From Pyrenopolyporus hunteri (lineage: Eukaryota; Ascomycota; Sordariomycetes; Xylariales; Hypoxylaceae), in NCBI GenBank assembly GCA_902806595.1, contig CADCXC010000013.1, positions 620,001 through 684,000 on the forward strand: 64,000 nt of DNA. The letters run 5' to 3'. Of the stretch, positions 11,675 through 25,020 are shown one piece after another. A program made the position numbers and the translations under genes. The stretch's first letter is position 1. The number at the start of each line of letters is the position of its first letter. The notes under the pieces were generated by a model that made no database searches, had not been told where the DNA came from, and saw nothing but the letters and a program-made list of their open reading frames with translations.

Positions 11675-14600
11675 TCAGCCCTTATTAGGCGGGGAGTCTG
11701 CGAATCGGATTCCTCGTCGCGCGGGCGGTACTCTAGGGGTATCATCGTCTTCACTATCGCTCTCTTCAGCCCCGTCGTTATCTACGCCCAAGGCTGCCTC
11801 TCTCCTTCTTCGCTCGGCGGGCGTCTCCCCTGCGTCGCTATCCTCTCGAACACTAGCGAATGCTGCGAGTCTTCGCCTTCTCTCGGCCGCGGTCTCCGGT
11901 GTGTGTGAAGTCGGAGGACGCTCCGAACCCGTGGTTGGGCTGCGCCCACGTGGCTGTTCCGTACCCCCAGAAGGAGACTTGCTCGTATCCCGGGTACTAT
12001 CGCTGGCCTGGGTTATACTGATTTGGGGGTGGACCGGAGGAGCTTGGGCCTGGGTTGTGCCTGGCCCGGCCCCTTCTTTGGCCATCGATTTCACGGCCGG
12101 ATCGGCGTTGGACTTGTTCACTACCTCGTGACGAGTCTTGGCATCCAATTTCCGCACCTCTCGAAGAAAATCATCTTTGGTCATGCGTTGTCCGACGCCG
12201 CCGATCGTGAACCGGATTCCTCGGTCGTCCTGGGCGTCTGTGTCGGTAGGAGCGGCAGCGTCTTTCCTCCTCTGTTCAGCAGCACCACCCCGACTAAAGC
12301 CCGGCCATCCACCGGTTCTCGTCCTAGCCACAGGCTTATTACCGCCAGCCTGAGCAGGATCTTGTTCCGACGAATCTCCGGTTTTAGGTGCCGCCTTGTC
12401 GGCCGGCTTGACGAGCCCGCCCATTCCCATGTACTTCAAGCTTGTGGCAACGTAATCCTTACCCTCATTGCTGGTGGGTAGATCGTATTTCCTGACAACC
12501 TCTCCATCCTCATCTTCCACAATGATCTATAGAAGTTAGCGACTCTCCTATTCCCGAGTATGCCTAGGATGATGCTTACTGTATTGCCGAATTGGTATGC
12601 TCTGGCGGGTTCATGCTTTCGTTCGACTTTCGACTTATCCTTGCGTTTCTGGGCCTCTTCCTCGCGCCATTTCCCAATGCTTTTCTTGAGCGATTCATAC
12701 GTCCATCCGGGCTTCTGAGTCTCGGCCTTGGCCTTCTCCTTGACCTTGTGTAGATCTTTCGCTGGCTGGTGCTCTACTTTCTCAACAGCTAAGACTTGGC
12801 CATTCTGATCTTCAACTATAATATGGTCACCTTCGTCGTACACGCCGAGTTCGTCGTGTCGCTCGCCGCCCGGTGGCGGTTCACGACCCGCTTCACGTTC
12901 CTGTTCTTGTTCCTTCGCCTCGCCTATTGCCTTTTGTACGTCCTTGTCGATTTCCTTCTCGCGGTTCTCTTCTGAAGGTGGGCTGGAGCTTTCTTGTCTC
13001 GGAGACATAGGCGGTCTAGAATCGGATGGTGACGTCGGCGACATAGGTGACATGGGCTCTGCCGGTTCGCTGGTACTCTTACGCTGGGGGAAGATAGCCG
13101 ACTGGCTTACAGGTCCACCGGGTCCAATACCATCATCCCACTTTTTCCTGCTGCGACGTCGGCCAGCTAGAGACGACGCCCGGCTTCCTGCCCTACTCGG
13201 ATTATCTTCCTCCCGCTGTCTACGCAGGAATTGCCCAGGAATCCCAGTTGGTGGTAATGTACCAGGAGGGAAGTCGGGCATCTTCTCTTCGTAATCTGTG
13301 TCCGACATAGTTCGAGCTTGCGACCGTGATTGCGATGATATTCGTGGCAACCGGCTCATCCAGGCGGGCCCATCTTCCGTGGCGGTAGTGAATGACATGG
13401 TAATCGATAAGGTATTGATACGCTTTCCTAGAGTGAACACAGCTACCGAAGAGCCATGAACGATAATGGATGAGATTACCATGAAGGTAACGATAGGCCA
13501 AACGAGAAGGACCACATTATAAAACTCAGAACCGGGCTCCGGTAACTCTGCTTCCGGTATAGTATGCTCGGTTTCTAGCTCAGCACGAGCAAGCAAGGCA
13601 ACGAAGATAGCGCCTACACCAATTGGGCCGAAATGTCCTGCAAACAGAGCTTCTCGCCAGGTCTTGACATCGGGAATAACTGGCTTGAGGAGCATCATAA
13701 TCGGAATTCGACGAAATAGGATGACGAAGATAGCCATAACAGTTAACCTCCAAGCCGAAAGACCGATATCCACGTTATTGTACTGCTCCCAAGGAATAAT
13801 GGTGCCGAGGTAGACAAAGTAAGCCAAGTTGATGAGCAAGTCAATAACGTTAGAGACATGAGATTCTTCGGTCTTCTCGCTAAACCATCCGTCGTTCGAG
13901 AAACCTACACCGGCTGCGAATCCCACTAGCAGGTCATCTGTGCCTAAGATACTTCCCGACCCAGCGCAGAAGAGAGCCAATGTGAAGTAAAAGACGAGAA
14001 AGCTTTCGCGGTCGATCAAGTCGTGCTTTTCGGAGTATTTGATGCCGTGCCGCGCAATATAGCCTATGAGAAATCCGTAGATGGCGCCAAAAATACATTC
14101 GTAAAGAACGGTATAGACCAACCAATGGTATGTCGTCTGCTTGGCGTCCAGATGCTCCTGTAGCAGGTAGAGGGAAAGATAGATGAAGGGGAAGGCCATG
14201 CCATCGTTGCAACCAGACTCGGCCGAGAGGAGGTCCCTCAAGTGCTTCGGTACTCGTTTCGCAAATTTGCCCTTACCAACGACGGACGAAGCAAGGACGG
14301 GATCGGTAGCGGTAACGCAAGCCGCAACGACCAAGCTCTCCAGCCAAGATAACACGGGGAACATCCACCACACGATCAAACTTGTAATCAACCATCCGAA
14401 GGTCATGACGGGAAGCAGCAAGAATACCACAGATTTCCAATGCTTTTCCATGTAATATTTGGGCAATTCTACTCCAACGGCAAAACATTGGACGACCAAG
14501 ACGATACGGGAAAATTCGAGGGTAATCTCGTCGACATTTCCCCACGTCGCGGGATTGATCAAATTCGCGGCATGGGGACCGAAGATAACACCGCAGACAG

Positions 14601-14733
14601 TGGCGACCGTGGCTTCACCAATGTACATGCGCTCCTTGATGACGGAGGAACAAAGCATAAAGAGCGAAGTGAAGCCCCCCAGGATGATATACACCAGATG
14701 GGGCTTGGTGATGGAGAGGTGATCCCACGCCAT
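11675..14733 (-). CDS. Plasma-membrane Na+/H+ antiporter (Nha1/Sod2 type, CPA1)
   Basis: Exports Na+ (and probably K+) in exchange for H+. Two exons (minus order): 14733-12580 and 12526-11675, joined by a 53-nt intron, giving 1001 residues. The first about 450 residues are a hydrophobic transporter core. They include GVELPKYYMEKHW near residue 87, ATDPVLASSVVGKGKFAKRV near 142 (Asp144) and the AESGCNDGMAFP motif near 171 (Asn176-Asp177), the classic ion-binding region of fungal Nha1/Sod2 proteins. A long hydrophilic cytoplasmic tail follows (about residues 470-1001), rich in Ser, Pro, Arg and Glu, as in this family. Its function in the family is regulatory, including salt and osmotic responses. 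A Glu/Lys-rich stretch in the tail may form a coiled coil. Gene is intact. Confidence 0.93.
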
Positions 14734-17700
14734 TGTTTATCGTCGAGTCCCACGGGCGACTCGCGGATGGTGCGTCCGTGGGAAGGGGGAAAAGGGGAGC
14801 AGGAGGGTTGATCGCAGGCTACGGGTCGCGGTTCAGGGAGGGCGTTGGTCGGATGAGGGTGTAAAAAATGGCTTCTTGGCGGATGGTGAAAGGAGTCCAA
14901 GAGGTGAAGCAGGACTTGCGATTCCCCAACAACTTATGGATACGGTTCTAGGGGACTTCTGATCTAGATGCATTCAGGATGATGATGGCATGCCAAGGAA
15001 CTGGCAAACTAGCTATACAATGGGCTAAGATGAGGAGCAAGACGAGATCCGAGATAGCCGCCGAATGGAAATATTCAGGAAGATCTCTAGCACGATATTG
15101 TTTACGCGTGAGGGCGGCCGGTGAGGGGATGATGCGCCGGCAGCACAAGCATCAAGCAAATAGAAGATGCAGGGGAATGGATCAGGTTCTCTCTTGATGC
15201 CCAGCAAGGGGAAGAGGGTGAAGTCGAGAGAGAAAATAAAAAAAGAGAGAGGAAGAAGAAGATCCCCAAGACGGGAAAGGTCGCGGTACGAGAAGAGCCA
15301 GCACGAAATACAGAAGGAACCGGCAGCATCAAAAGTTTTTGTACTTGCTAATAAAAAAAAATTGTTCATCTCAGCTACCCAAGTATACAGGCATGTATAT
15401 ACGTACTAAGTAAAAGACTACCTACAAGGTAGGCTACAGTGATGATGAGATTTGGGGATTTAATGGACCTGATTCAAGGATCCCGGCCCAGTACCCTAGT
15501 CAGTTTAGCTACTTCGTAGCGGGGCTTAGGCGCAGAACGTGCAGGGGTCTCCTGCACGTCGGACAGGGATTGTTACCCTTTGATAGGCTTCGGGAGCGGT
15601 GAGTACCTGTCATGTACTCAGAAGTAACTGGGGCCCTGCTGCTTTCGCGTAGCTCTACCGGAGTCTACACTATTCTTTTGGCTCACAAATGGTCGTTTCG
15701 GCGCGGAGGACTTAAGAGCATGACCCGGCTTGCCACCAGATCATCTCCGCACTAGAGGAAAACAACCAATGAATAGACACAATTGAGGCTCAACGGAACG
15801 GGGAATCATGATGAAGCGGGGAGGAATTCTGCGTACACACGTCTATCAGTCATACAGTACTACATAGGTATGTGCGCATGTAGGAGGTAGCTAAGGTATG
15901 CGTCTGCTATATGTGCACGAAAAGAAAATGTGGAGTGGTGAGATGATTGCGGGGAGTGCTAATCTACCGACATAGTATATAAGTTATGTAGGCAGGTAGG
16001 TATCTGGGAGGAACCGGACCTAGAGGATGTAGGTAAGTACCTAGGTAGGTAAGTACTTCTGGGCAAGGTAGGAGGTAAGGTAAGAATAACAAACGGGTGT
16101 GATGGATTCTTTTGTTTGCATGCGGATATAAGGTGATAAGTTGAGGGCGACCTTGCGCGCTCGATATATACGCAACTTCGAAATGAACCGGCGGAATGTT
16201 GTCGGCGGCTGAAGTCTCCGATGTTGTGGAACTCCTTCACCATTCCACAGAGCCAACACAGCCAAAAACTTTACCTATTTGATAGGTTTATGTGGTTACT
16301 TCAGGCAAATTCGCTTAGGGACTTAGAACTGCCTTATCAGAGCCGAGTTGCCGTTGATTTCCGGAACGTATACGAACACCTAGGTACACCCCTCCCTCAC
16401 ATGGGAGGTAGGTTACCTAGGTATATAGACTGTAGATGCCAGAGATCGACGTGCGTCTATAGATATCCATGTGACTATAGAAAATACAATATAATAGATG
16501 ACCCTCCGTAAATAGGTAGGTAAATCGAATATGCCTAGCGTTATTTATTTTCTAAATTCTCACATACAACGCTCAAACGAATATCGCCTAACTGACCTAG
16601 GTACCTAGTATTCGTTAATATTTCTATTCGCAAAGCCATCGATAGGGCACCTATATGTATATGTAGGTGGAGATATGATCAATATTCAAGGCAATTACGT
16701 ACCTACAGCGCTAAAAGCAGCGTAGTAGGTACCCATAATGTGTGTATGTAGGACTAAGCTCGGGATGGAAATCGCACATCCCATGTGGGAGGGAGTACGC
16801 GAGCGGTACTTAATCCAATACTGTAGGTACTTAACGTCCCAGCACCCGCGAGGAATACGACCGGTCTTAGACCTTCCAGTTCCGCGATCCGAAGTTTCTT
16901 CAATCTTCGACGTTTTCAATTGTTTTCACCCTAAACTTCACAACTTCCTCTCCTTAGTCGCCCTCAGACTCGTCGCAACTGGGCTCTCTAATGATGTCAA
17001 TTGTTATTGTCTCCTATCGCATTGTGTCACTCCGAGATCTCGTTTCGAGACACGATCTTTTAATTTACTCGTCTGCTTCCGACTTATTAACTCGTAACGG
17101 TGGCGCAATGGAAGGGCTAAAGATAAAAAAGAACGAAGATCGTGGCGATACACAGTAGCGGCCGCGTCCAACGTGACAATTAGCCTTCTTGGCGGCTCTT
17201 AGGAATCTCCAATATTCTCCATCACATGACGTCGTTCTGTTCGCTTACCCTGCCTCGGCCGTCCCGTTATCAGCCAACCCACGAGTCGGCCTAGCAACCC
17301 CCAATGCAAGCCGAGAACTCGGCGTTCTGGGCATTAATGCTCAAGACATTGGCAAACAAGAACAATTCGCCGTCGGTCTTTTTCATATCGGTAACAAACG
17401 TTACGGCAAGCTTTTATACAAGCTTTTCAAGAGACGCGCCGAGTTTCTCGTCTTAGATGTTGAACCCTGTGTCAATAAACGGGATCTAAGATACTAATGC
17501 GTACACGTAGTTCTAGATTGGCTGCTGCTGGGAGAATGGAATGTCTCCACCACCGAATTCGTCCTGAATTAGACCGCTTTCCCGTGTCCCCCCCGGTCGT
17601 TGCCGGTGTCCGGATGTCCCACCAGCCGCACGTGGGGGTTGTCAAACCCAGGGTTTCACCGCGCTGGCTGTCTGGCTGGGCTGGGCTGGCGACTTAGGAT

Positions 17701-19035
17701 GCGCAGCACAGCAGCACAGCAGCAATCATAACTGCTTCGGCCACGAGGCTACTTTGACGTTCCGTCTGCGGCGCTCAGGCCCAGACGCAAGCCATATGTA
17801 ACCCCTGTTAAGACTGGGCTTGCTCCCTGCAGATTAGGCGCGCATTGGATTTCCAATCTCCAGGATATCGGGTTCTGTCATTCAAGTACTCAACATTCAC
17901 CGTGAATCCGTTGAGAGATCCCGATAATCGCAGCACCTCTCAACTATTTTACCTACTCCATTCCAGTTAGATGACGGCCATTGCAGTAAATTTGGCCACG
18001 ATCTTACCTATTGCTGCAAGCTTATCCGCGCTGTTAGTCTTTTCAGTCGCTCTTTTGCATGAGTTGATTGCTCAACAGGCTCCACTTTAAGGACATTTCT
18101 GCCCGGGCTAATTCTAGATATAATTCCATGTACGAGCAACTCGAAGCAGCCAGTCATAAAACCCACCGACCACGAACCGCTTTGAAAACGTGCCGTTATA
18201 GCCGTTAAACCCGGTATTCGACAGCGACTCAAGATCTATTCGCTATGTCTACCCAATCCAGAAGCTTCTATGCGGAACACTATTTTCAACGCATAAGACC
18301 ACCTTGTTCAAATTTCAGATGAAAGCACGAGCCTACCTAGTCTGATCAGCCAAGTTACCTGATTTATCACCAACTTGCCAATCGCATTCGCGTGCGGAAA
18401 TAATTTTCTACTATCCAACTCTAATTATCAGGCATAATAGTAATACGTATGCCAGTTAAATTGGCGCATTAAGACTCAGCAAAGGGCCTCTATCATACCC
18501 TTCGGGGCTACAGCCAAGAGGATACCTATGTCGCAGGGCGGGGCACCTCGTAAGTATGACGGTATCACGAAGCGCGTCAATTACGCCAGGTCACATGAAC
18601 ACTTGACTATGTAGGTATACAGAGCCTCAAGATTCATAAGTTGGAGTGTTCTATTCATCTTCTACTATGGTTTAGGCCCGGTTCTCGACTTATTCTAACA
18701 CATAATTGAGGTACAAGTAGCTCGTCCGGCCCAAGCTACCGAGCACACCACGTAGGAGTGCCAGAAACTACGACCTAAGCAGGATCAAGAATTCTAACAC
18801 CACATGTAGGCAAGGAAATTAAGTCGGTGTGGATAGGAGATTAGTCCGAGTAACGAGAATAGCTTGTCGGGTAGGACGAATTTCAGTTCGATGAATAGGT
18901 TAGTCGGCCGCGGAGCCCTTATATAATAATCATACATGCAAACAGAAGTTCGCAGCAAGGAAGCCATTATATTGTTTCCCAATCATTATTCAGACCTAAC
19001 TAAACCCTTAACTCGAGAACCTGTACGCCGTAACC
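14734..19035. other. Long intergenic region, no gene supported
   Basis: About 4.3 kb between the antiporter promoter and the 3' end of scytalone dehydratase. It contains purine-rich sequence (15205-15300), repeated CCTAGG/TAGGTA tracts (about 15960-16080, 16378-16425, 16597-16612) and several short frames. Of these, 16738-17097 and 17189-17497 are the longest on the plus strand, but neither shows a domain, signal peptide or convincing start. I found no tRNA. Confidence 0.4.
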
Positions 19036-19677
19036 TTACACTTTAGCTGGGATGCCCTCGGCCTTAGCCGCTAATTCATCGCCGAACTCTTCGCGACCAT
19101 TAGCAAAGACTTTATCGAAGTCATACTCGCTCCAACGGATGTCGGGGGCCAAGCCGGCGAACTTCCAGGTGCCGTCGACTTTGGTGTACCAGTGGACATT
19201 AGTAGAGTGGGCGTGGCCTTTGACAGCGACCTGGGCGCGCGTAGCGTCCGTGTATCGCTGGTGTGGTACTCGTAGCTGGTGCGTGCCCACGACTTCTGTG
19301 TCCGATATCTTCTGCCACTTGGACCCCCCAATGAAGTGTTGCGTCTTGAGAAGCGGGTCTCCTAACACCGTCGGTGACGAGACCATAGCTACGAATTCCT
19401 CCGCCGGCATCGCCTCCCAGACCTTGTCCAGGAATGAGCGGTAATCAATCTGTTTGGGCGGTTAGTTGATGAGAGAGGCTTTCCCCTTGAAGGCGGCAAC
19501 GCACGCGCAGGGTGGGCGCTATGCACTTCCGCAGCCTATTCCAATCTTTCGTGTCATAGCTGTCGGCCCATTCGATAAGACAAGCTTGGAGGGCGAGATA
19601 GTCTAAAATTCGTCAGCATAAGTGACTCAAACACCCCGGGGCCGTGTACCCTCGAAGCTAATGTTTCCGTTTGTCAT
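19036..19677 (-). CDS. Scytalone dehydratase (DHN-melanin biosynthesis)
   Basis: Dehydrates scytalone to 1,3,8-trihydroxynaphthalene and vermelone to 1,8-dihydroxynaphthalene in the melanin pathway; the family is a trimer of cone-shaped barrels. Three exons (minus order): 19677-19650, 19602-19505, 19449-19036, giving 179 residues, close to the usual length. The catalytic set known from the rice-blast enzyme is present with a constant offset of five: Tyr25, Asp26, Tyr45, His80, His105 and Asn126. The family blocks QHFIGG, HQLRVPHQRY, KGHAHS and GLAPDIRW are all visible. Introns are 47 and 55 nt. No polyketide synthase or trihydroxynaphthalene reductase lies within the window, so the pathway genes are not tightly clustered here. 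Known in other fungi as SCD1 or arp1. Confidence 0.95.
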
Positions 19678-21546
19678 CCTGGGCGATTTGATAAGCTCGA
19701 TCTTAAGTAATGCGATTCACATGTGATGAGGGAAACCTTCATATCACCACAATCGCTCTTAGTAGCTATCATTATACGGCAATCATTCACCTTATATCTA
19801 TGCGCGGACCCCCGACACGTCCGACGCATAGGTAATCTAGGGATGTCCGCCCTGGCTGAACGTGAAATTTTGCGCGATCCTTTCAGGACATGATCTGATA
19901 GTACAGCCCGCTCCGGAGTTCCCCACTCACCCGAGATCTCAGACCAAGGGTAGGATATTCTGCTGTGGCTGCTCAAAAAAGGTATCAAACACATATTTTC
20001 CCATACGATGTACCCAGAAATAGTTAGATAGTTCTCTCTCTCTCTCCCTTGACAACGTCCCTGGGATCTTAGATCTTCAGAATGCCCAATGACGACCGAC
20101 ACGGGAGGGGTCGGTTCATACAGACTTCATACGCACATATGTACGTAGGGTTGAGCTTCTCCAAGGGAGCCAGATACCCGCCAGCGCCCGGCAGTCAGCA
20201 TTGCATTAGTCCCCGCGCGGCCCGCAGTAGCTCAAGGGCGAGGGGTAGCACGGCAGCCAACTTCTCCAAATATATCATGATATGTAGAGAGTCGAGTTAG
20301 ATTACCTAGGTAGGTACCTACCTAGCCATGTACTTTGCGCCATCAACCGTCAGCGTTGCAGTATAACAAACGACGGCCACTGGTCGTCCACTATGATATT
20401 TGGCAAGTTCCCAAGAAGTTGGGCTCATATTCATGGGAAACACAACTTAAGACCGTCATACGTTGGAATCGCCGATCTCATCGAGCGAGCCGCAATTTAT
20501 ATGGGGAGTACCAACTCTTAGCACATAGATTACGTTTTGTGGGAATACTCTTGTCCTGAATAGCCACCAACACCTTAAGTGCCACCCCTGTAGTAGCGGA
20601 TCTCGGGGATCTCGGCTGAGGACGATATTCAGGAGAAACATCTTTACACAATTGAGCTTAAATATTTTAAGAGGTATATCGTTCTTTGATATACGTAGGT
20701 AGGTATGTATATCTTGAACCAACCCAAGTTGCCAGCACCTTAATTATATTAATTTGGCACATCCTTAGCACCCTGGTGATGATCGGTGAACCTAGTGACC
20801 ATCGTGTATTCGAATCAAGAATCCCTTTCAGGCTCGTCTGGCAGCCTCGTTGTCTATAGAGTCTCAATCCTGAATCCGTCGCGCATATTAGTACCCGAGC
20901 GTAGAGTATAGGGATCGCCGTATTCGTGGATAGGTGAAAGTCGGTATCCTTTAGTTAAGCAAAGTACAACGGCAATATACTTGTATTCAAGCCCGACGAT
21001 AATAGGCTAATATTTCGTATGTGCATAACCCCAGTCAGACGCATCGACTTCACCTCTCGAATCCCCGCCTGGAGAAGGAGAGAAGGAGAAGACTGAAAAG
21101 TTTGAAACCCTTGAAGTATGAATTAAATTAAGTATTCACAAAGGTCATATTCTTAACGTTGGGATCTTTTAGTGCCTACGCTATATAGGTAGGTATCTGG
21201 GTGCCTAGGTAGGTTAAATGTTAAATACATCTGACGTCAATAGGTCCACTATCGGAGTCCGAATCTCAATTAAATAATATTCGCAGTCGGATTCGGAGTC
21301 GCAATGGCTTCGCTTGTCACGTTCGGACTGATAACATATCAAAGGATACCTCGACGCCGACTTGGTATTATATATACCTAGGTAAGTACGTAGGCGGGTA
21401 TGCAGACTAGATGCGATGTAAACATAGAGGAATAGTTTAGAACTTCATCAACAAGTTTAATACGAGAATAATCCATTGTCTACGATATCAGTTATTTTAT
21501 TTTATTCCTTTCAGGCGAAGCTATTCCGAGCTATCGGAGGATCAAT
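19678..21546. other. Intergenic, promoter side of scytalone dehydratase and of the SDR
   Basis: About 1.9 kb between divergent genes. Contains CCTAGGTA palindromic tracts (20302-20325, 21186-21215, 21376-21390). Several short frames have no supporting features. Both flanking genes are transcribed outward, so it holds both promoters. Confidence 0.45.
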
Positions 21547-22757
21547 ATGTCGACCTACATATCAGCCATCTGCGACAAGTTCAGCATCAAGCCCGACTAT
21601 ACCAGCGAAGAAATCCCAGATTTATCCAATAAAGTCTGTATAGTCACCGGCTCGAATACCGGCCTAGGCAAGGAAGTCGCACAGATTCTCTACTCCAAGA
21701 ATGCGACTGTCTGGGTGGCAGTGCGGAACGAAGAAAAGGGTCGGAATGCGATCAAATCCATCCGCGAAGCATCCCCCTCGTCAACGGGGAAGCTAGAACT
21801 CCTACCCCTAGACCTCAGTGACATGAGCACTATCAAAAAGTCGGCCGAAACGTTTCTCGCCAAAGAGGAACGCTTGCACGTCTTATTCAACAATGCCGGC
21901 GTCATGATGCCTCCACGCGGGAGCAAGTCGGCACAGGGGTACGAGCTGCAGATCGCCACTAACAATCTAGGACCCTTCCTTTTTACGAAGCTCCTCACCC
22001 CAAGACTAATCGAAACGGCGAAGGCGTCCCCGGAGAATAGCGTTCGCGTCGTTTGGGTGTCATCGGCGTCCGCTGAGGGGCTCATCCCCGTGAAGGGCGG
22101 CATCGACATGGACAACCTAGATTACAAGAGGGACATCTTCTACCCATACAAGTACGGTGTCAGTAAGGTGGGTAACTATTACCACGCAACCGAGTACGCG
22201 CGTAGGTATCGTAAGGACGGCATCATCAGCGTCGTAAGTTTTTTTTTTTTTTTCCTTTTCTCTGTCCCCAGGAAATTAGGCCCCATCGCGCATCGACCGA
22301 GCCCTGGTCTGAGTGGTCTTGGTTGGGTCAATGGAACTGGGTCCGGAACGTCCTAACAAGCGGAATGGCAGGCTTTGGATCCAGGCGCTCTCAAAACAGA
22401 CCTTGACCGTCATTTCAACGCCCTCGAGATGCTTTACCGGAAAGCCATCGTGAAACCGGTGATTTATGGAGCATATACGGAATTATTCGCCGGCCTCTCG
22501 GACAAGGTAACGCTCGACAGATCGGGCGATTGGAGTAAGTCTGCCCATTCACTTTCTCCTATATTGCTCTCCTTTTCGTGAGTATATTCGGAACGCGGCA
22601 TGCTAATGCGATTCGTTCGGTAGTCGTTCCATGGGGTCGGTTTGGCGAGATATCCAAGGATCTACTCCAAGGCTCGAAACCCCAGTCGGAGGGTGGTACA
22701 GGCCTTGCGCAAAGATTTTGGGACTGGACGGAGGAGCAGGTGAAGCCCTATGTGTGA
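21547..22757 (+). CDS. Short-chain dehydrogenase/reductase, retinol-dehydrogenase-like
   Basis: NAD(P)-dependent oxidoreductase of the classical SDR fold; substrate unknown. Three exons: 21547-22233, 22372-22534, 22624-22757, giving 327 residues. The cofactor motif TGSNTGLG is at 34-41, NNAG at 115-118, structural Asn at 139, the catalytic Ser at 172-173, and YxxxK as Tyr203-Lys207. After the active site the product continues with a LDPGALKTDL block, typical of fungal SDRs related to retinol dehydrogenases and light-induced Bli-4-like proteins. The first intron (138 nt) begins with a long T run after GTAAG; the second is 89 nt. Scytalone dehydratase lies 1.9 kb upstream on the other strand, but this protein does not have the size or sequence character of the melanin naphthol reductases, so a melanin role is not inferred. 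Confidence 0.88.
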
Positions 22758-23594
22758 GTTCAATTAGATAGACTTGTACGATTTGTCGGAAGAGTAGACG
22801 GGCGAGGTTGCAATGCATGCATTCATGTACCGGAGAGAACCGCTGGATGAGAGTCGTGCCGGATTTTTTTCACGATGTGGGATCGGAGGTCGATGCCGAG
22901 AACTTATATTTCTGCTGTTCAACCCTTGTCCATTGTCCGCCTTATTCTCGAGAACTCGGAGTCATTATTATATTACCTCCCTACCACGTAGGTACCGAAT
23001 TCCAAGCGGAGGTATCTCCTATTTATCATTGCTACGTAAGGATTCAAAAGCTAGCCATCCTGGGTATGTAAGACAATTGACAGGGAGGATACTGACGGCT
23101 ACGTGCAAACATTGCCCTTTTTATACTAGGTGCCTCCTATATTTTCGGGATAAGGCTCGTTATATTTGCTTAAAAGATGAAGCAACACATATTTCCATAT
23201 TTAAGGGTTCCAATGGTTATACGTAGACGTTGAAGTCCTATCGCTACCTATTTACAGAAGTGCCGCGAATGTTACCAAGCCTCTAGCGCCTGTATTGAGA
23301 CCTGCCTACCACCAACCGAGGTACGGCAAAGGTCTTCTCTGTAAGTGTTTAGCCGACGATGGATGCGACATTCCGGAAGGGCGCATACCTTACGCCCTTA
23401 GTATCCACAAGCGCAAACTGCGAGGTTGGGAACATTCCGTTTGTCAGCTGGCCGTAACGAGATAGCCTAACAATACACAAGTGTCGAGTTTCTTACATGC
23501 ACTCCAGAAGATAATATATCTCGCCTCTTTCGGTTGCTAAATTGCGTCCCCCCCAACTCTGGAGTATAAGCCGAATATCAAGCTTTGAGAGGCC
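22758..23594. other. Intergenic between SDR and MFS genes
   Basis: About 840 bases. Overlapping short plus-strand frames at 22808-23226 have no recognisable content. Probably the SDR 3' UTR and the transporter promoter. Confidence 0.45.
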
Positions 23595-25020
23595 ATGAGT
23601 TCGGACAAGGAGAGCTACGGAGGGGTTACGGCATCGCCGCCAAGCGAAAATGAGACGGCCCCGGTCAGCGGTCCTCCTGACGTCGAGCCGCCCCCGGATG
23701 GCGGACTCGGATGGGTTCAGGTCTTCGTTGGACAGTGAGAAACCCATCATTTCACCCCGGGGACGATATCTCTAACCGCACTGCTTCAAGTCTCGCCCTA
23801 TTCAACACCTTCGGTTGGTTCAACAGCTATGGAATCTTCCAGGACTACTACACGATAGAGCTCCATCTGCCCCTCTCAGCTATCTCCTGGACGGGTAGCG
23901 TGCAAGTCTTCCTACTCGCCAGCATCGGCATGTTCTCCGGCCGCCTCTTCGACGCGGGCTACTTCCGCTCCTTAATCGCTATCGGCTCCGTGCTCCAGGT
24001 AATTGCCATCTTCATGGCTTCCCTGGCTACCCAGTACTGGCAGCTTTTCCTAGCTCAGGGTGTCTGTGGAGGACTCGGGGCGGGTATCCTCTATTGTCCC
24101 ATCATCGCATGCGTATCCACCTACTTCTCTCGAAAGCGCGCCCTTGCCATTGCCCTCGTCACGAGCGGTGGCGCTACAGGGGGGACCATCTTCCCTGTGA
24201 TCGCGCAGCAGCTGCCGGGAAAGGTAGGATTCCCTTGGACTATGAGGGTGATGGGATTCGTGGTAATGTTCAACGCCGCTATGATGTTGGTCTTCGCACG
24301 CACGAGGCTGCCGCCGCGGCCGAGGGGGCCTCTAATTGAGTGGGCTGCCTTTAAAGAACTCCCCTACTCGCTTTATACGGCCGGCGCATTCTGTATCCTG
24401 TGGGGTGTTTATCTTGTATACGACTTTGTGGGTACCCCTTCATCTCCTCGCCCAACCCCCTTTTTTTCAGGGAGTAATGGGCCACTTAAATAAGAAACGG
24501 TAGCTAACGTCCCTAATAGATCAACCATTATGGGAGAACGGTCCTAGGTATGGAAGCTGGTACTTCACTTAATACTCTCTTCATCGCCAACGCCGTTGGA
24601 GTCCCAGGTCGAATTATACCAGCTCTCGTCTCCGATGCATACCTCGGTCCATTCCGGACGTTAGTGCCACTCGCTATCGGTGCAAGCGTGCTGTATTTTG
24701 GTTGGATTGGTATACATGACCCAGGCGCATTGTATACTTTCGCTGTTTTATGCGGCATCGTTAACGGCGGTGTCCAAACTATCGCAATGACGGGTCTGCC
24801 AGCCCTGACATCGGATCTAAGCAAGGTAGGTACAAGATCGGGCATGATAATGACGATCGGCTCTGTCGCGTGCCTAACCGGTCCGCCTATTGCCGGGGCA
24901 CTCATAGACGTTGCGGACGGTCGGTACTTATATATGCAGCTATGGGCCGCTTGTGTCATGCTTCTAAGTGCGTGCTTCGTTGCGATTTCGTGGCTTGCGC
25001 GCTTGAAGCAAGACATATGA
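23595..25020 (+). CDS. MFS transporter, monocarboxylate-transporter-like
   Basis: A proton-coupled secondary transporter of the MCT (SLC16-like) branch of the major facilitator superfamily; substrate unknown. Three exons: 23595-23734, 23791-24427, 24520-25020 (introns 56 and 92 nt), giving 425 residues. The N-terminus is hydrophilic and leads into PPPDGGLGWVQVFVG, the MCT entry motif, then LFNTFGWFNSYGIFQDYY. About twelve membrane helices follow. HYGRTVLGMEAGTSLN and GVPGRIIPALVSD in the second half match the fungal MCT pattern. The second donor is GTGGGT; I chose it because it restores phase and the conserved YGR segment. The gene lies downstream of the SDR on the same strand, but a shared pathway is only a guess. 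Confidence 0.9.

Noticed and set aside
16738..17497. Two plus-strand frames of about 100-120 codons
   Set aside because: No domain, signal peptide, conserved motif or convincing start; one begins at TTG.
19036..25020. Scytalone dehydratase, SDR and MFS genes as a biosynthetic cluster
   Set aside because: No core synthase, and the SDR is not the naphthol-reductase type; proximity alone is insufficient.
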